From assembly GCA_029964075.1 (NCBI GenBank), contig CM057141.1:10912001-10976000 (forward strand): DNA of 64,000 bases, given 5' to 3'. The notes beneath the pieces are model-generated. The model was not told the origin of the DNA, did no database searches, and saw nothing but the letters and a program-made list of their open reading frames with translations. Below are positions 50,543 through 60,565 of this stretch, one piece after another (within the stretch, counting starts at the first letter, position 1; the number at the start of each line of letters is the position of its first letter). The translations under genes were made by a program, and so were the position numbers. Source of the stretch: Patiria pectinifera (lineage: Eukaryota; Echinodermata; Asteroidea; Valvatida; Asterinidae).

Positions 50543-53519
50543 ATGGGTGGAGTTGACTGTTTCGTAATAATTACTGTATACAATGAAATCTCGATAATTT
50601 AAACTCTAATAACTCCAGACAACTGTTAAGTCAAATAAAGAATCAGACCCTCTGCTGCACGCGAGCCTATTTGGATTCGCCATCAGTCTCGCCTAAGTTG
50701 TATTTGCGTGCACATAACGTTTCCTGCGGAGATTGTGCGAGGGTCCAGGACATATTGTCAATATAGGGGAAGGGGCTAGCTAGGGTGAAGGGTGCTAGTT
50801 GAAACGCCCAATTTCCGTAAAACCCGTCAACCATGTCACCAATATTTCCGGGGATGGGGAGAAATATTTCCAGGGATGGGGAGAAATGGTTGTTGTTATA
50901 GAGGGGAGATGGTGATATTGAAATCGCTGATATTGTGGAGGTTTATGTTTGTGCTGGGATTCATACCGTTTAAATGTTGTTTTAAATTGCGCGCCGATTA
51001 GGAAGGTCTTGCTGTCAACAGTTGAATGAAATTAAGTATTTATTGCCGACCGATTGTCTCATGCGATGTCTCATTATATAAAGCTCATAAATAATGTTGT
51101 GCTAGAATATTGTCCAGTCAATTTGAACATTGATTTTTCAAGGTGCCAAACCATTAAGGACGTATACACCAACTGTACAAATAGGTAATTTAGACGAAAC
51201 GCGGTTTGATCTTGGCCTATACAAAATCGTATCCATCGTTCTCACTACAGAGGAGAGGAGGGGGCAGCCAGTGGGGGTGGGGGTTGGATATTGTGTGGGC
51301 GTCGCCAGGATTTTTCTAGAGGGGGCAAAACATATTTTGGCCCAAAAAACTCCTGGTTTTCTCAACACATTCTCGATTTATCAGTTTTAGAGGGGGGCAG
51401 GGACATTTTGCACCCCCAACCCAAGCCCATTAAATTCACACCACTATGACTTTGCGCCTCTTTTTATTATTGTTTTTTTTTTTTGCTTTTGGGGGGGGGG
51501 GGGCCCTCCTCGCGACGCCCATGCCTATTTATGTTACACCTGTGAATGGTCACATATTATATTTCCGGGGAAGTGGGCAACAATTTATATTTGTTATGGT
51601 GAAGGGGGTGTTTCTTATTAAAGTAGAAGTTAATGTCATTATAGCAGTTGGTGTTTTTATTATGGTGGTGGGGTTGTACAGCAAAGTACTGTAACACGTT
51701 CATTTGCAGAAGAGAGTAAAACTAAAAGAAAGGACATATTCGAACACTTCATAATTATGTCAAGCACCACATGTTAAATGTATTTATTACAAAACTGTGA
51801 AAATGAAATCAGGTATACAATCAGAATTTTTTTAGTAATAATGTATTTGCAGCATTCATTACTTTACAGGGTAGTACTTCGACAAAACTCAGGGGATATA
51901 ATTGTTGTCAGTTTTCGGAGCAATTTTCGCAAGGGACGTCGGTCCAGGCTTGTTTACCATAGGCACAAACATTCCATGAAAGACTTTCAAGCAAGACGGC
52001 CAAAGGTTATTGTGCAATTGCATTTTTTTTGGTTAAAAGCTGTAATCATAAATAATGACAGTGGCATTGTAAGTTACAGGACAACATTTTTTTAATGAGG
52101 GTTGGTGAAAACTCATGAGAAAGGAGGGGTATGCGAGTATGAATATTTTGTTGTGAAATTTTAAGAGTGATTATGTAACTCGGTAATCAAAGACATTGTT
52201 TTGTTATCAAATAAGTCTGCTTGGCCAGTAATTATCGGGTAATCATTCCATCATTATTTTTGGGTACAACTAAGCCAAGGATATAATTTTTAAAAAAGGA
52301 TGGACATAAAACAGCAGAAAAGAGTGATTTCTTTTGCACTATTTCATGACTTCTAAAAATGAAATTATGGCTAGAAGGAAAATGTGTTTTGAATGGGTAA
52401 AGAGAAAAACCAGGAATCTTGCAGTTGAACTGGAAAGAATAGGTGTGTCACGTCTTCGTCTTGAGTTGAGATTCTTGCTTTGGGAACTGGTTGAAGCATG
52501 CACTGGAGCATGGTTGGAGCTGGTCATGTGATGTGGGTGTCATCGAGATTCCTGTGTAAAGGAGTTAGAAAGAAAAGAATAACGACTAAGGTGAAGAAAA
52601 CTTGTAAACAAAAATACATCGGCTAACAATAGCTCTTTATCCTGCTTGGGTTCATGTCTGTTGTCGAGTCATTTGATTTTCTGCCAGAGTGTATTCTCTA
52701 ATATCCACTATTCTAACTGTGTTGGTTTCAGGTTTTAGTCTTTGCCTGTATTTTTTGGTTTTTGGCCTGAGGTTTGAACTTGATCACGTCTTTAATTTTG
52801 ATTTGAGGGTTTCTTTATTAAGTTGGTTATTGGTCTTTGATTTGCAGTAAATTAATTTAGTTTTGCCTATGACTTATGAGTATGCAAGTCATTTCTTTAA
52901 AGGAAGTTTTACGTATGATTTGCCGTGTTCTAAGATTAGCACAAAGATTTAGTGTGCATAATTTGTATGGAATGAATGTACATTTCATGGCCTATATACA
53001 AATGCAGCAGTTTTTTTCTAGCTAGTAGTAGGCCTATAGGCCTAGGCCTAAAACAAACTAAAGCAAAATCCAAAAATAAACTACAAACAAAGCCCAATTG
53101 TGAAATCAAGAGTTGGCAAAGTTCTACAAACATGTTCGGGTACATGTTCCAAGTGAGGCCTGTATTTACGGAGGTCATGCAGTAAATTGGCAACATTAAG
53201 CTTAGTAAGTTAACCCACGCCACGGCCAAACTCTCGATGTCCGAGGCCTCCCCCCGTACGTACAACCCTCCCCGTACAACCCTCCCCGTACTCACAAACT
53301 GAAACTCACAGTCACACTTTTCACAAACAACAATGCTTCTCATTGCCAGTGGCGTTCGAAAGAATACCACTTTTCACAAACAACAATACATATCATAAGT
53401 GAGACTTACCGTTCAAAGAGAAAACTGGAGCAAGGAACAGATATACATCAACCATGTCAACAACGCCGTGCTGAAGAAATGTGGGGCATGCAAGTTGCAT
53501 GCGCTACATGCTCAGCGCT

Positions 53520-53710
53520 CATAACGAACGTATACGTGGCACGTCAATTATCCGGCCCGTACGCAAGATGGCCGGCGAGGCCCAATGGGGAAGGGAATTA
53601 TGGGAAATAGGGTGGAAAATAGCCGGGCCCCGTTCCGCTTCCCCCGTAGCCAACGCGCGCGATGAGGACGGGAGACCGGTCGGGAAAATGGCAGCGCCCT
53701 CCAAATTTTC
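53520..53710. promoter_or_regulatory. CpG-dense block with YY1-like words, candidate promoter
   Basis: CpG dinucleotides are frequent here and rare in flanking DNA. GCAAGATGGCC at 53563 and AAAATGGCAGC at 53685 are YY1-type words, GGGAATTATGGGAAAT lies between them, and GCGCGCGATG and CCGGTCGGG add CpGs. YY1 words of this kind often sit just downstream of TATA-less start sites. It is 1.6 kb before the exon at 55323 and could start a short GSE1 transcript or an antisense RNA. No first exon with a donor could be fixed. Confidence 0.35.
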
Positions 53711-54761
53711 GTTATTGTAGTATAGATATCTGGACAGTTATTTATGACACACAGCATGTGTGGTTGACAAGAATACCCCACCATAAGATGATAGCTACAA
53801 GGGCTGTACGTGCTTTGAAGTTCAGTTACTATACAAGTTACAAGATGTGTAGTAGCTGGCAGGGTTGATTGTGGATGACAGGGGTGGATCGGGGATTCTT
53901 CAGAGTTATGCTTGTATGAACATGCATCACACGCAATGTGGGAACCTGGGTAAATTCAGAATTGGTGCAAGGGGATGTTGTCTGTTGCTCTACGTGATAT
54001 TCCTCCAGAGTTTAAAATGTAGTAATTCACAAATGATTCCCAAAATAATTTTGTGGGTTAGGTGGGAACAACAAAAAAAGGAATAAAGCTGATGAATATT
54101 TAAATACCTCTCTCTAGCAGTGAAGGGTTCACAGATGATTTTATGAAGAGTTATTGATGTTAATAGTTGATAAGGACAACATTCCCACTTTGCTGCGCAT
54201 TGTTGGAATTCCCACTTGGGGCAAATTCCGAAATTATCCATTGTGCGTGATATCAGCATTTTCCCCATAGTGTCACAATTGTCCAAGACCTACAAGAATT
54301 GTAGATCATGGCAATATCTCTCTTGGGAAGTTTTGCAGAAGGATTGTAGTTTTTCCCTGTTTATAGGCAATGCAGATTTTTGTATTTATTTCCAGATGAA
54401 TTTGATATTTTTTTCAAGCAAATGTGATTCACTTGGGAGAGTATGAAAACCGAACATTTTTTGTCTTGTTTTGGGTATAAACAAAAGCTGTTGCATTTCT
54501 GCAAAAGTTTAACATCACAAGTTCTATGCATGGATAAAAATGTTCACATGTCAGTTTCATCTTGTTTGTCAACAGTTTAAAGCACCCGTGGATTCTAATA
54601 AAAATGAGAATGCTACATAGTTTGTGAGGGTTGCTCGAATTTTGGCAGCAACAGTTATTTTTCTCAGTATGTAGTTCCTCTCTTTTCAATGGAAATGTAC
54701 TGTACATGTACTTCTACAACAAAGTTCATGTTGGTGTCATGGACACAAGTGCATATCTGTA

Positions 54762-54910
54762 TAGACTTCGTGCACAAGTACCCCCTCAACGGTTAAAAAG
54801 GGAGAATTGGGGGAGACCTCTGGGAGGGACATTGTAACACATTGCCAACGGCGCCTGACGCTCACGCAAAGACTGATACGGGTTTGTGCAGACTCCAAAT
54901 ATAATTAGTT
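54762..54910 (+). repeat. Dispersed ~150-bp repeat, second copy
   Basis: Shares CTTCGTGCACAAGTACC, CCCTCAACGGTTA, GCGCCTGACGCTCACGCAAA and TTTGTGCAGACTCC with 15985-16130 and, in part, with 56085-56215. Same orientation as those copies. It lies 410 bp before the exon at 55323. Confidence 0.55.
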
Positions 54911-55322
54911 GTGCATATTTTTTCCACACATGCACAAACAGACACTCTTGTTTTACTATACTCTCAAGGACAATGCCTTGTGTTTCCCTTTCCCCCTGTA
55001 ATATAACACTCTCCCATAGACTAAGCGCAGGAATTTACTACAGAGGACCGTTTCCAACAAAAGACCCAACTCCCAAGGACTGAAAGGATCTGTTGTTCTC
55101 CCTTTGTGTGTTGGTCCTCGGGGTTATCATGCAGTGTGTGCTCTACCAACTGAGCCATCCAGCCCTACGTTGGGGTTCCCCAATTTGTCAATATCTTCAT
55201 TCAAGGGCGCTAGTCAGAAACCTTATTCTGGTTTTTAACATGGCAGTGATGAATTTGTTTCATTGTAAAAATCACAAAAGCTATCAACAAGTTTTTGATT
55301 TTTTTTCTTCCAAATGTTGCAG

Positions 55323-55541
55323 GTGCTCCCTCCCATGGTGCCAAGCCGCCTCCCCTCACCGTAGTCACCAGCAGCGGCAGTAAGGCCACGCGCACCACCG
55401 CCACAGTCAACCCACTCAACCAGTCGGCCAGCACGGTGACGGTTACCAGTGCCAATAGTACCAACCATGCCATGGCGGCCACGCGGACCTCCAGCTTCGC
55501 CGCTGCACTGCGGAAGCTGGCCAAGCACGCCAACGACAACG
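55323..55541 (+). CDS. gse1: GSE1-like, conserved exon with FAAALRKLAK motif
   Basis: A 219-nt exon between a pyrimidine-rich acceptor ending GTTGCAG and the donor AACG|GTAGGA; it enters and leaves in phase 1. It encodes about 72 residues. GAPSHGAKPPPLTVV is followed by KATRTTATVNPL and, near the end, SSFAAALRKLAKHA. Human GSE1 has ATRTTATVSPL near its N-terminus and FAAALRKLAKQA a little later, which is the main ground for the gene call. Between them is a Thr/Ser/Asn-rich linker. GSE1 is a nuclear scaffold-like subunit of LSD1-CoREST-HDAC corepressor complexes; the helical FAAALRKLAK stretch is its most conserved N-terminal feature, of unproven function to my knowledge. The exon is GC-rich relative to the intron. 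Confidence 0.93.
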
Positions 55542-55868
55542 GTAGGATGCATGTCTCAGCCCAAAATGTATTCAGTGACGATGACACCATTTTGGAAACA
55601 TAAAGTGACTCTTCTGTTTACTCTTTTCAGAAAAAAGGTAGCAAATTGTTAGGACCCATTCGCAGGATAAACAGTTTGTTGCCACACACAAATGTACCAT
55701 GGCAGTGGTAATTTTAAAAAAATCATTGTTTGCTCACAAATGTCTACTTTGCTTTGATATTTTAAGCTCTTTTTGTTTTGTGATCAATATCAGTTGGCCA
55801 AGCAGAACGTGATTATGTACGGTTTGTGGTTATACTTGACGTATTGAAATTTGACCTTTGACCCACAG

Positions 55869-56053
55869 GTCCCGAGGAGCACTCCCCGCGGGTCTCCCCC
55901 GTCAGCATGAACCGCAGCACGGCCTCCACGCCGTCCACCAAGAACTTTCACTTTGGGCCCTCCCCACTGGTGGTGCCCACTAGCACCCCTCCCGTGGTCA
56001 CCATAGCCCCCACCCACACCAACAACTCCAGTATCATATCGGAGCAGAGAAGG
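55869..56053 (+). CDS. gse1: GSE1-like, exon with STPPVVTIAPT motif
   Basis: A 185-nt exon after a 327-bp intron; acceptor CCCACAG, donor AGG|GTAAGC, entering in phase 1 and leaving in phase 0. It encodes GPEEHSPRVSPVSMNRSTAS..., then FGPSPLVVPTSTPPVVTIAPT and ends SSIISEQRR. Human GSE1 has the same order: a SPVS serine-rich patch, an ASTP step, a GP..V.PP segment and STPPVVTIAPTKT. The stretch is Ser/Thr/Pro-rich and probably disordered with proline-directed phosphorylation sites (SPR, SPV, STPS). A dispersed repeat begins about 30 bp past the donor, so this donor sits at the edge of a mobile sequence. Confidence 0.93.
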
Positions 56054-56084
56054 GTAAGCAGACATGGAGAGACTAGAATGGAGT

Positions 56085-56215
56085 CCCTGCGCAAGGACCC
56101 CCTCGCCCAATTTCAAAGAGAGAGTTGGGAGGTCTTGAATGCATTGCTGCCATATACCTGGCGCCTACGCAAAGATGATACGCGGTAGTGCACTTTCAGA
56201 AAAAAATAAAATAAT
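56085..56215 (+). repeat. Dispersed ~150-bp repeat, third copy, beside splice donor
   Basis: GGAGTCCCTGCGCAAGGACC, CCCTCGCCCAATTTCAAAG, AGAGAGTTGGGAGG, ACCTGGCGCCTACGCAAAG and ATGATACGCGG follow the order of the repeats at 15985 and 54762. It is more diverged than they are from each other. It begins about 30 bp downstream of the donor of the preceding exon. Confidence 0.45.
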
Positions 56216-57497
56216 GATGCATACTTTGCACCATACGGGCATGAACCGGTGAGCGTGCTGATGCAATGTATTTTCCTGATGCAAAGCTTCCCTCGAAGAT
56301 TCTGCACCGTTTAGAAATACCTGATTCATTGAACCAAAACCGGTGTAACGTGTACAAGGTTTTATTTCAAAATTGGAATTAACTGAAACGATTTTCATAA
56401 GTGAGAGTGCGGAGCACAAACATTTTTTTCCCAAGCCAAAATGACATTAAATTTTGGGTGGGCACTATGCATACACTACCGGTATGTATCAGTTCCATCA
56501 AGTTCTGTCGTTATTTTTTTCTCATGGGGATCTAAAATCAAGGAGGGACAAAACTGATGAATTTTAAGTAGTTTTGGGCCTGCATATGTGCCTCCTAGTC
56601 GCTTATGATAAAAAATGTCTTTTCAACAATCCAGAAATTGAATATCTATTTACTAATGCACTTAACTGCTGTTTATAAGACTGGTATAATTTTACATACT
56701 GAGTCGGTGCATGCAGCTGCTTTATTGCCAAGATTAGCATTTCTTTAAATGCTGCAGATGTCGCTTGTTTTTATGATCCCAGCGTAATCCTGTATTTGGA
56801 TTCCACTCGGAATAATATTAATTTGACGACTGTCTGTGCACTAAAAATAATTTAAGGAACAAGCGTAGGGGGTTGTATAATGTATGCGTGCAGCTGTGGC
56901 CATCACGGTTCGCTGGATGCCAGTGATGTGGCGCCGGTGTAATCCCATGCCAGATTTCACCTGGCTTAGATCTGCTAAGCGTGAACGTATTACGCTTAGC
57001 AGAAACAAGGTTACCGGCCACAATGTCACATGTTGCACATTGCTAAACTGGTTCCCATCTTGTTTCTTTGCTTGGCCCTAAATTTGCTAAGCTTTGTTTT
57101 CTGTTTAGTAGCTCAATGAGTTTGTCACGGTGGCCCATTTTCACGGCTCTGCTAGCTACAGAATGCTGCGCTTGCGATCACCATCCTGTGCTTAAAGCAC
57201 TAGCAGAGAAAATTCTGTGACTGCTAACCCCGGCAAACACAGAATCCTTAGTTACAGGATGTATACGCATGCGCTCCATCCAAAATTCCATGCTAACCCA
57301 GTGTGGATTTTTCTGCTTATGGTAAGCAGAGTCGTGAAATTGGGCTCAGATTTTATGCCCAAATGCCGTTGGCAATGCCAACTTTGAGGGGTTTTTGTGG
57401 TCGGCTTAGAGGCCGTCGGTTGGTGCAGGTTGCCACTTGTTCTAACTTGTTTAAAACTTGGTGAGAGATTCAGACAGCACAGAAACACGGCACATAC
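56216..57497. other. Intron with TAAGCAGA-type repeat words
   Basis: First part AT-rich without features. From 56940 to 57350 the words TTAGCAGA, GCTAAGC, TAAGCAGAG and GTGAAATTGGGCTCAG recur, giving a loosely inverted repeat sequence related to 41430-41580 (GTAAGCACAAC, GCTTAGC, GCTAAGCAGC). Probably a decayed mobile element. No coding signal. Confidence 0.4.
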
Positions 57498-57905
57498 TAA
57501 GCTGTGGTCCAATGGTTACGGTGTTCGACGCGTGTGCCGTGGTACACGGGTTCGAATCCTGACCGTGGGAACACGGTGCTTGTGCTCTTGAGCAAGGCAC
57601 TTTACCATTATTGCTTTGTCCTTCGGAAGGGACGTAAAGCCGTAGGTCCGGTGTGTTGTGTAATGCACGTTAAAGAACCCAGTAACACTTGTCGCTAAGA
57701 GGAGGGGTTTGCCCCGGTGTTTCTGGCAGTGGCAGCAATTATGCGCCGCAGCACCTAGCAAAAAGGTGCTTCATAATGGGTCTCATGTGTTCATATACTT
57801 CATTTACCTGGCTTTGGTTGCATTCTCCCCCAGTGCTTTGTATCCTCTGGCAAAAAGCGCTATATAAAAACAGTTATTATTATTATTGTTATTGTTGTAC
57901 AAATG
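57498..57905 (+). mobile_element. tRNA-derived SINE, near full length (about 400 bp)
   Basis: The tRNA-like head GTGGTCCAATGGTTACGG (A-box region) and GGGTTCGAATCC (B-box) at 57505-57560 is followed by a body with CTTGAGCAAGGCACTTTACC, TTCGGAAGGGACGTAAAGCC, GTTAAAGAACCCAGT and CCCCGGTGTTTCTGG, then AAAGCGCTATATAAAAAC and a TTATTATTATTATTG tail. This is the standard layout of a tRNA head, conserved body and tail with simple repeat. It lies in sense within a GSE1 intron. The 3' half is shared with 23860-24033. The named family is not assigned. Confidence 0.85.
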
Positions 57906-58128
57906 TGCGTGTTTAGGGCCAGCCTGTGTGTCTCAAAACACAGAACTTCAACCTCTCAATCACATATGTGGCAGGAAAGCCTAACTAATTGTCCCAGGTG
58001 CTATGCACCCCTCAGTTGTTAGAATATATCCCTCGTCACAGCAGTCAACAATTAAGGAATGAAAGAGTGGAGCCAGGAAATAGATTGTTCATGACCATTT
58101 CTTGTTCTTGTTTGGTTTGTATCGCCAG

Positions 58129-58265
58129 TTATCCCAAGAGTTGGACCGGCATGGCCATCACAACTCCTCGGAACAGCACAACAGCAGCAGACACTCTACA
58201 GAGTCGGGCAACGTGCAGAACTCTATATGGAGATCAAAGGGGAGTCCAGGTGCCGGACCTAGAAG
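58129..58265 (+). CDS. gse1: GSE1-like, His/Ser/Asn-rich exon ending in IWRS
   Basis: A 137-nt exon: acceptor TATCGCCAG, phase 0 in; 45 codons plus two bases, donor AGAAG|GTACTA, phase 2 out. It encodes LSQELDRHGHHNSSEQHN, a Ser-rich stretch, then NSIWRSKGSPGAGPR. Human GSE1 has VWRSE after its TIAPT block, which this IWRSK matches in position. The phase-2 end is required to join the next exon; the closer-to-consensus GT at 58250 (CCAG|GTGCCG) would break the frame. The donor is weak (GTACTA), and 9 bases on a second AGAAG|GTTTTT occurs whose use would insert an in-frame TAG. Confidence 0.85.
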
Positions 58266-58303
58266 GTACTAGAAGGTTTTTTTTTAATCCGTTAAGACAC
58301 ATC

Positions 58304-58376
58304 TGAATTACTTGGCTACGGATTGCAATTACACACATCTGTGCAAAGCTGTCTGTAATTTGGACGCGGCCTCACA
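58304..58376 (+). mobile_element. ACTTGGCTA-family element, short diverged copy
   Basis: CTGAATTACTTGGCTACGG at the left and GTAATTTGGACGCGGCC at the right match the ends of the elements at 35791 and 60566, but the centre is shorter. It begins about 40 bp after the exon end at 58265. Confidence 0.45.
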
Positions 58377-60196
58377 GTCTCAATATCTTACTCAGCTGTA
58401 GAGTCAGAGAACAATGAGTTGTCATCGTCCTCATGACCTCTGAGGGCAACTGAATTTCAATATTTGCATGCACACCAGTAGGCACCACATTCCATGTCTC
58501 CTTGAGAACTGAACCAGTCTAAAGTCCCCTTTCCATTTAAAATAAATCTGTTAGGCATACGTTGCATATATGCTTTGCGTATCCGTCAAAATCGTTCAAT
58601 GGCGCGATTCTGATGGTTGATCGAAATGGACACGCAACGTATGCCCACATATGAAAAGAGACGTGTGCTACATTATGAGATCGATTTTTTGTATCCATTA
58701 TAATGAAATGCGTATAGGTGAAAGACACAAAAAATCATGCTTATGGAAAGGCAGCTTAGCTCCTAAGGTAGAATATTTAGACACATAACAACCAAACCAT
58801 ATCAGAAGCTGTAAGGGCGTCGCCTGTCTTTATATTCCTTAATGATGTCAACCAGTAATAACAGTGTAAAAGGTCAATTCGTACACCGCCCGAAAGCAAA
58901 CACGAATTTGTGCCATTATGACAAGCGTTGCAGATTTGCAAAATTTGACCACATTTCGTCTGTGGTGAATTTTGCCATGAATATTTTATGACGTCAAAGT
59001 TGCTTTGCACTCGCATTCTCTTGAAGTATGAAACAGCCTTAAGCCTGTCTAGATTTGGCGAGGAAAAACAAAAATGCAAACATTGGCTCAACTAAGACAA
59101 CAGGAAACATTCCATTTTAACAGTGTGGCCCCGCTACCGAGAGAGCAAAAACCATGGCAACCAGACAGCTGACTTTCGTGTCGTACGTCGGGTGATAATG
59201 CCTTTCTGGAAGCCATGCTCGAACAAGACCCATTAGATAACTCGGGGTTGATTAAAGATATACCCTGCTTCTGGGCACTTTCATTAAAGCGGGATTGATC
59301 ACGGGTCAAACTACAGTTGAATAGATATCATTGTGAAACTCTCTCAGTCCTGTGGTGCCTTCCAGTGTACGCAAACGTATTTAAGTTCGTTAGCTTGGCC
59401 CTGCAAACGTACCACCCCAAATGGAACGATAATGTCCTTGGAAAAACTGGTGTCAAACGGTGGACTCTTGTACGCCAATGCTACGAGTGTTACTTTTTGG
59501 TAAGCAGTTTGTAAAATCCTCAAAAAATTATTTGTAACTCGAAGTGAAATGTTGCCAGTGTCACTATATGAACTTACCTGCAGATGTAGCAAAACAGGGA
59601 AGTTCAATATAGCGACAGGATCATTGCGTTCATTGTGTGTGATGATCGTTGGTGGCAAGCATTCAGTCACACTTGGCCAAACTACGTTAGCATCGTTCAC
59701 GTAATTGGAACGCACCCTAGGCTCCCTGCTGTACATTGTAATAACAGGTTGCTGTTGAACCCCAGCGAACGACGACAACCTGAGATTGGCAATTGACGAA
59801 AGAGTTTTTTTCAAAAGCGTGGCTTTGTTCCAGCTTTAGCCTATTATCTGGCTTTAGAATCATTCAACGTCCAAACCTAAGAGAAACACTCAAAACTTTG
59901 CCCCCATATCTTATACGTTTGATTTTTCTGAATTAGACCATGGATCCATAATGAGACCCCTTCCCCCAAGTCAGGAGTCTTAATTCTCCTCAACCCCGAC
60001 ATGGCACAATGAATCCTGACTGGACCCTTTCTGTCAATCAAACATTGCACATTGGCCAATTAGATCAGGATTTTTGACCAGGTAGCTCGGTCTAACTGCG
60101 AGGAATGTACACCAACCAAAGGTAGGCCAGGCTTTTGCCCAAATTCAGAACGGTTCATGTAACTGACTTCTTTTTTTCCTTGTCACCTATCAACAG
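58377..60196. other. Intron with inverted repeat and X-box-like word
   Basis: GGCATACGTTGC near 58554 and GCAACGTATGCC near 58634 form an inverted repeat around AT-rich sequence. At 59151-59162 ACCATGGCAACC matches a half to near-full RFX X-box in a complex block (59100-59310). The minus strand at 59344-59814 holds a 156-codon frame containing CTGCAG|GTAAGT, discussed in the findings. The last 30 bases are pyrimidine-rich before CAACAG. Confidence 0.4.
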
Positions 60197-60433
60197 GCCT
60201 GTGCCCCAACACCTTAAGCCAGAAGAGAGCAACCCTGTCCGAGGGTTCCAGCCGTACCGCTCGGGGGAGACGGAGATGACACCCCGGCCACCAGCGCCGG
60301 CTCCGCCCCCTCCTCCGCCTCCTCCTCCATCCCACTTGACCTACGACCCAGCCATGATGGCCGCCGCTCTTTCACCGTATCCATTCCACCAGGCCTTCAT
60401 GGGGCCACCGCATATACCCTACCATGGTTTCAG
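60197..60433 (+). CDS. gse1: GSE1-like, polyproline exon
   Basis: A 237-nt exon, acceptor ATCAACAG, phase 2 in, donor TTCAG|GTAGGT, phase 2 out. It encodes RPVPQHLKPEES, VRGFQPYRSGETEMTP, a run PPAPAPPPPPPPPPS, LTYDPAMMAAALSPYPF and ends IPYHGFR. Human GSE1 follows the same plan: RPV, a SFRPY step, a DPATAAA step, HPFPHPAFR, after which human continues MDDSYCLSALRSPFY. The next exon should start with that block and is not in this window. The proline run could bind SH3, WW or EVH1-type domains; this is generic. The phase and homology both confirm the preceding donor at 58266. Confidence 0.93.
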
Positions 60434-60565
60434 GTAGGTGTATGCAGATATAAACACTGCTGATCTCTTTGTATCCACTCTTTCCTTATTTAATTAGATC
60501 AACCAACCCTACTACAGACCCCAGGGCCTATCACCCCTGCCCTTTTGGATTCAGGATATGGCTAT

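Larger units (their letters stand above)
47706..54761. other. Intronic DNA with G-run repeat modules and CpG-rich patches
   Basis: AT-rich background. 48440-48830 is more complex with a 124-residue + frame that I do not recognise. C runs lie at 49310-49322 and 50325-50335. 51290-51520 is a repeat module starting GGGCGTCGCCAGGATTTTT and ending in a long G run at 51491-51504. 50507-50542 is a GC-rich hairpin and 53520-53710 a CpG-dense block, both listed separately. At 53335-53390 a 19-bp phrase ACTTTTCACAAACAACAAT occurs twice. No exon is supported. Confidence 0.4.
19545..55322 (+). other. Large 35.8-kb intron of the GSE1-like gene
   Basis: The donor GAAG|GTAGGT at 19545 and the acceptor GTTGCAG ending at 55322 are both phase 1. 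The interval contains no exon that must be included to keep frame. It carries an alternative first exon at 30966, tandem repeats, inverted partners of three repeat families and several complex regulatory-looking blocks listed separately. A long early intron with intronic promoter and enhancers is usual for chromatin-regulator genes; that is inference here. Confidence 0.65.

Noticed and set aside
55210..55590. Minus-strand frames of 105-126 codons over the conserved exon
   Set aside because: They are antisense shadows of the GC-rich GSE1 exon, whose + strand frame has splice sites and homology.
57505..57565. A tRNA gene
   Set aside because: A and B boxes are present but no cloverleaf with a clean acceptor stem is evident, and the sequence continues into a SINE body and simple-repeat tail.
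58249..58254. GT donor at CCAG|GTGCCG as the end of the 58129 exon
   Set aside because: It would leave in phase 1 and shift the next exon out of its GSE1-matching frame. The GTACTA donor keeps it.
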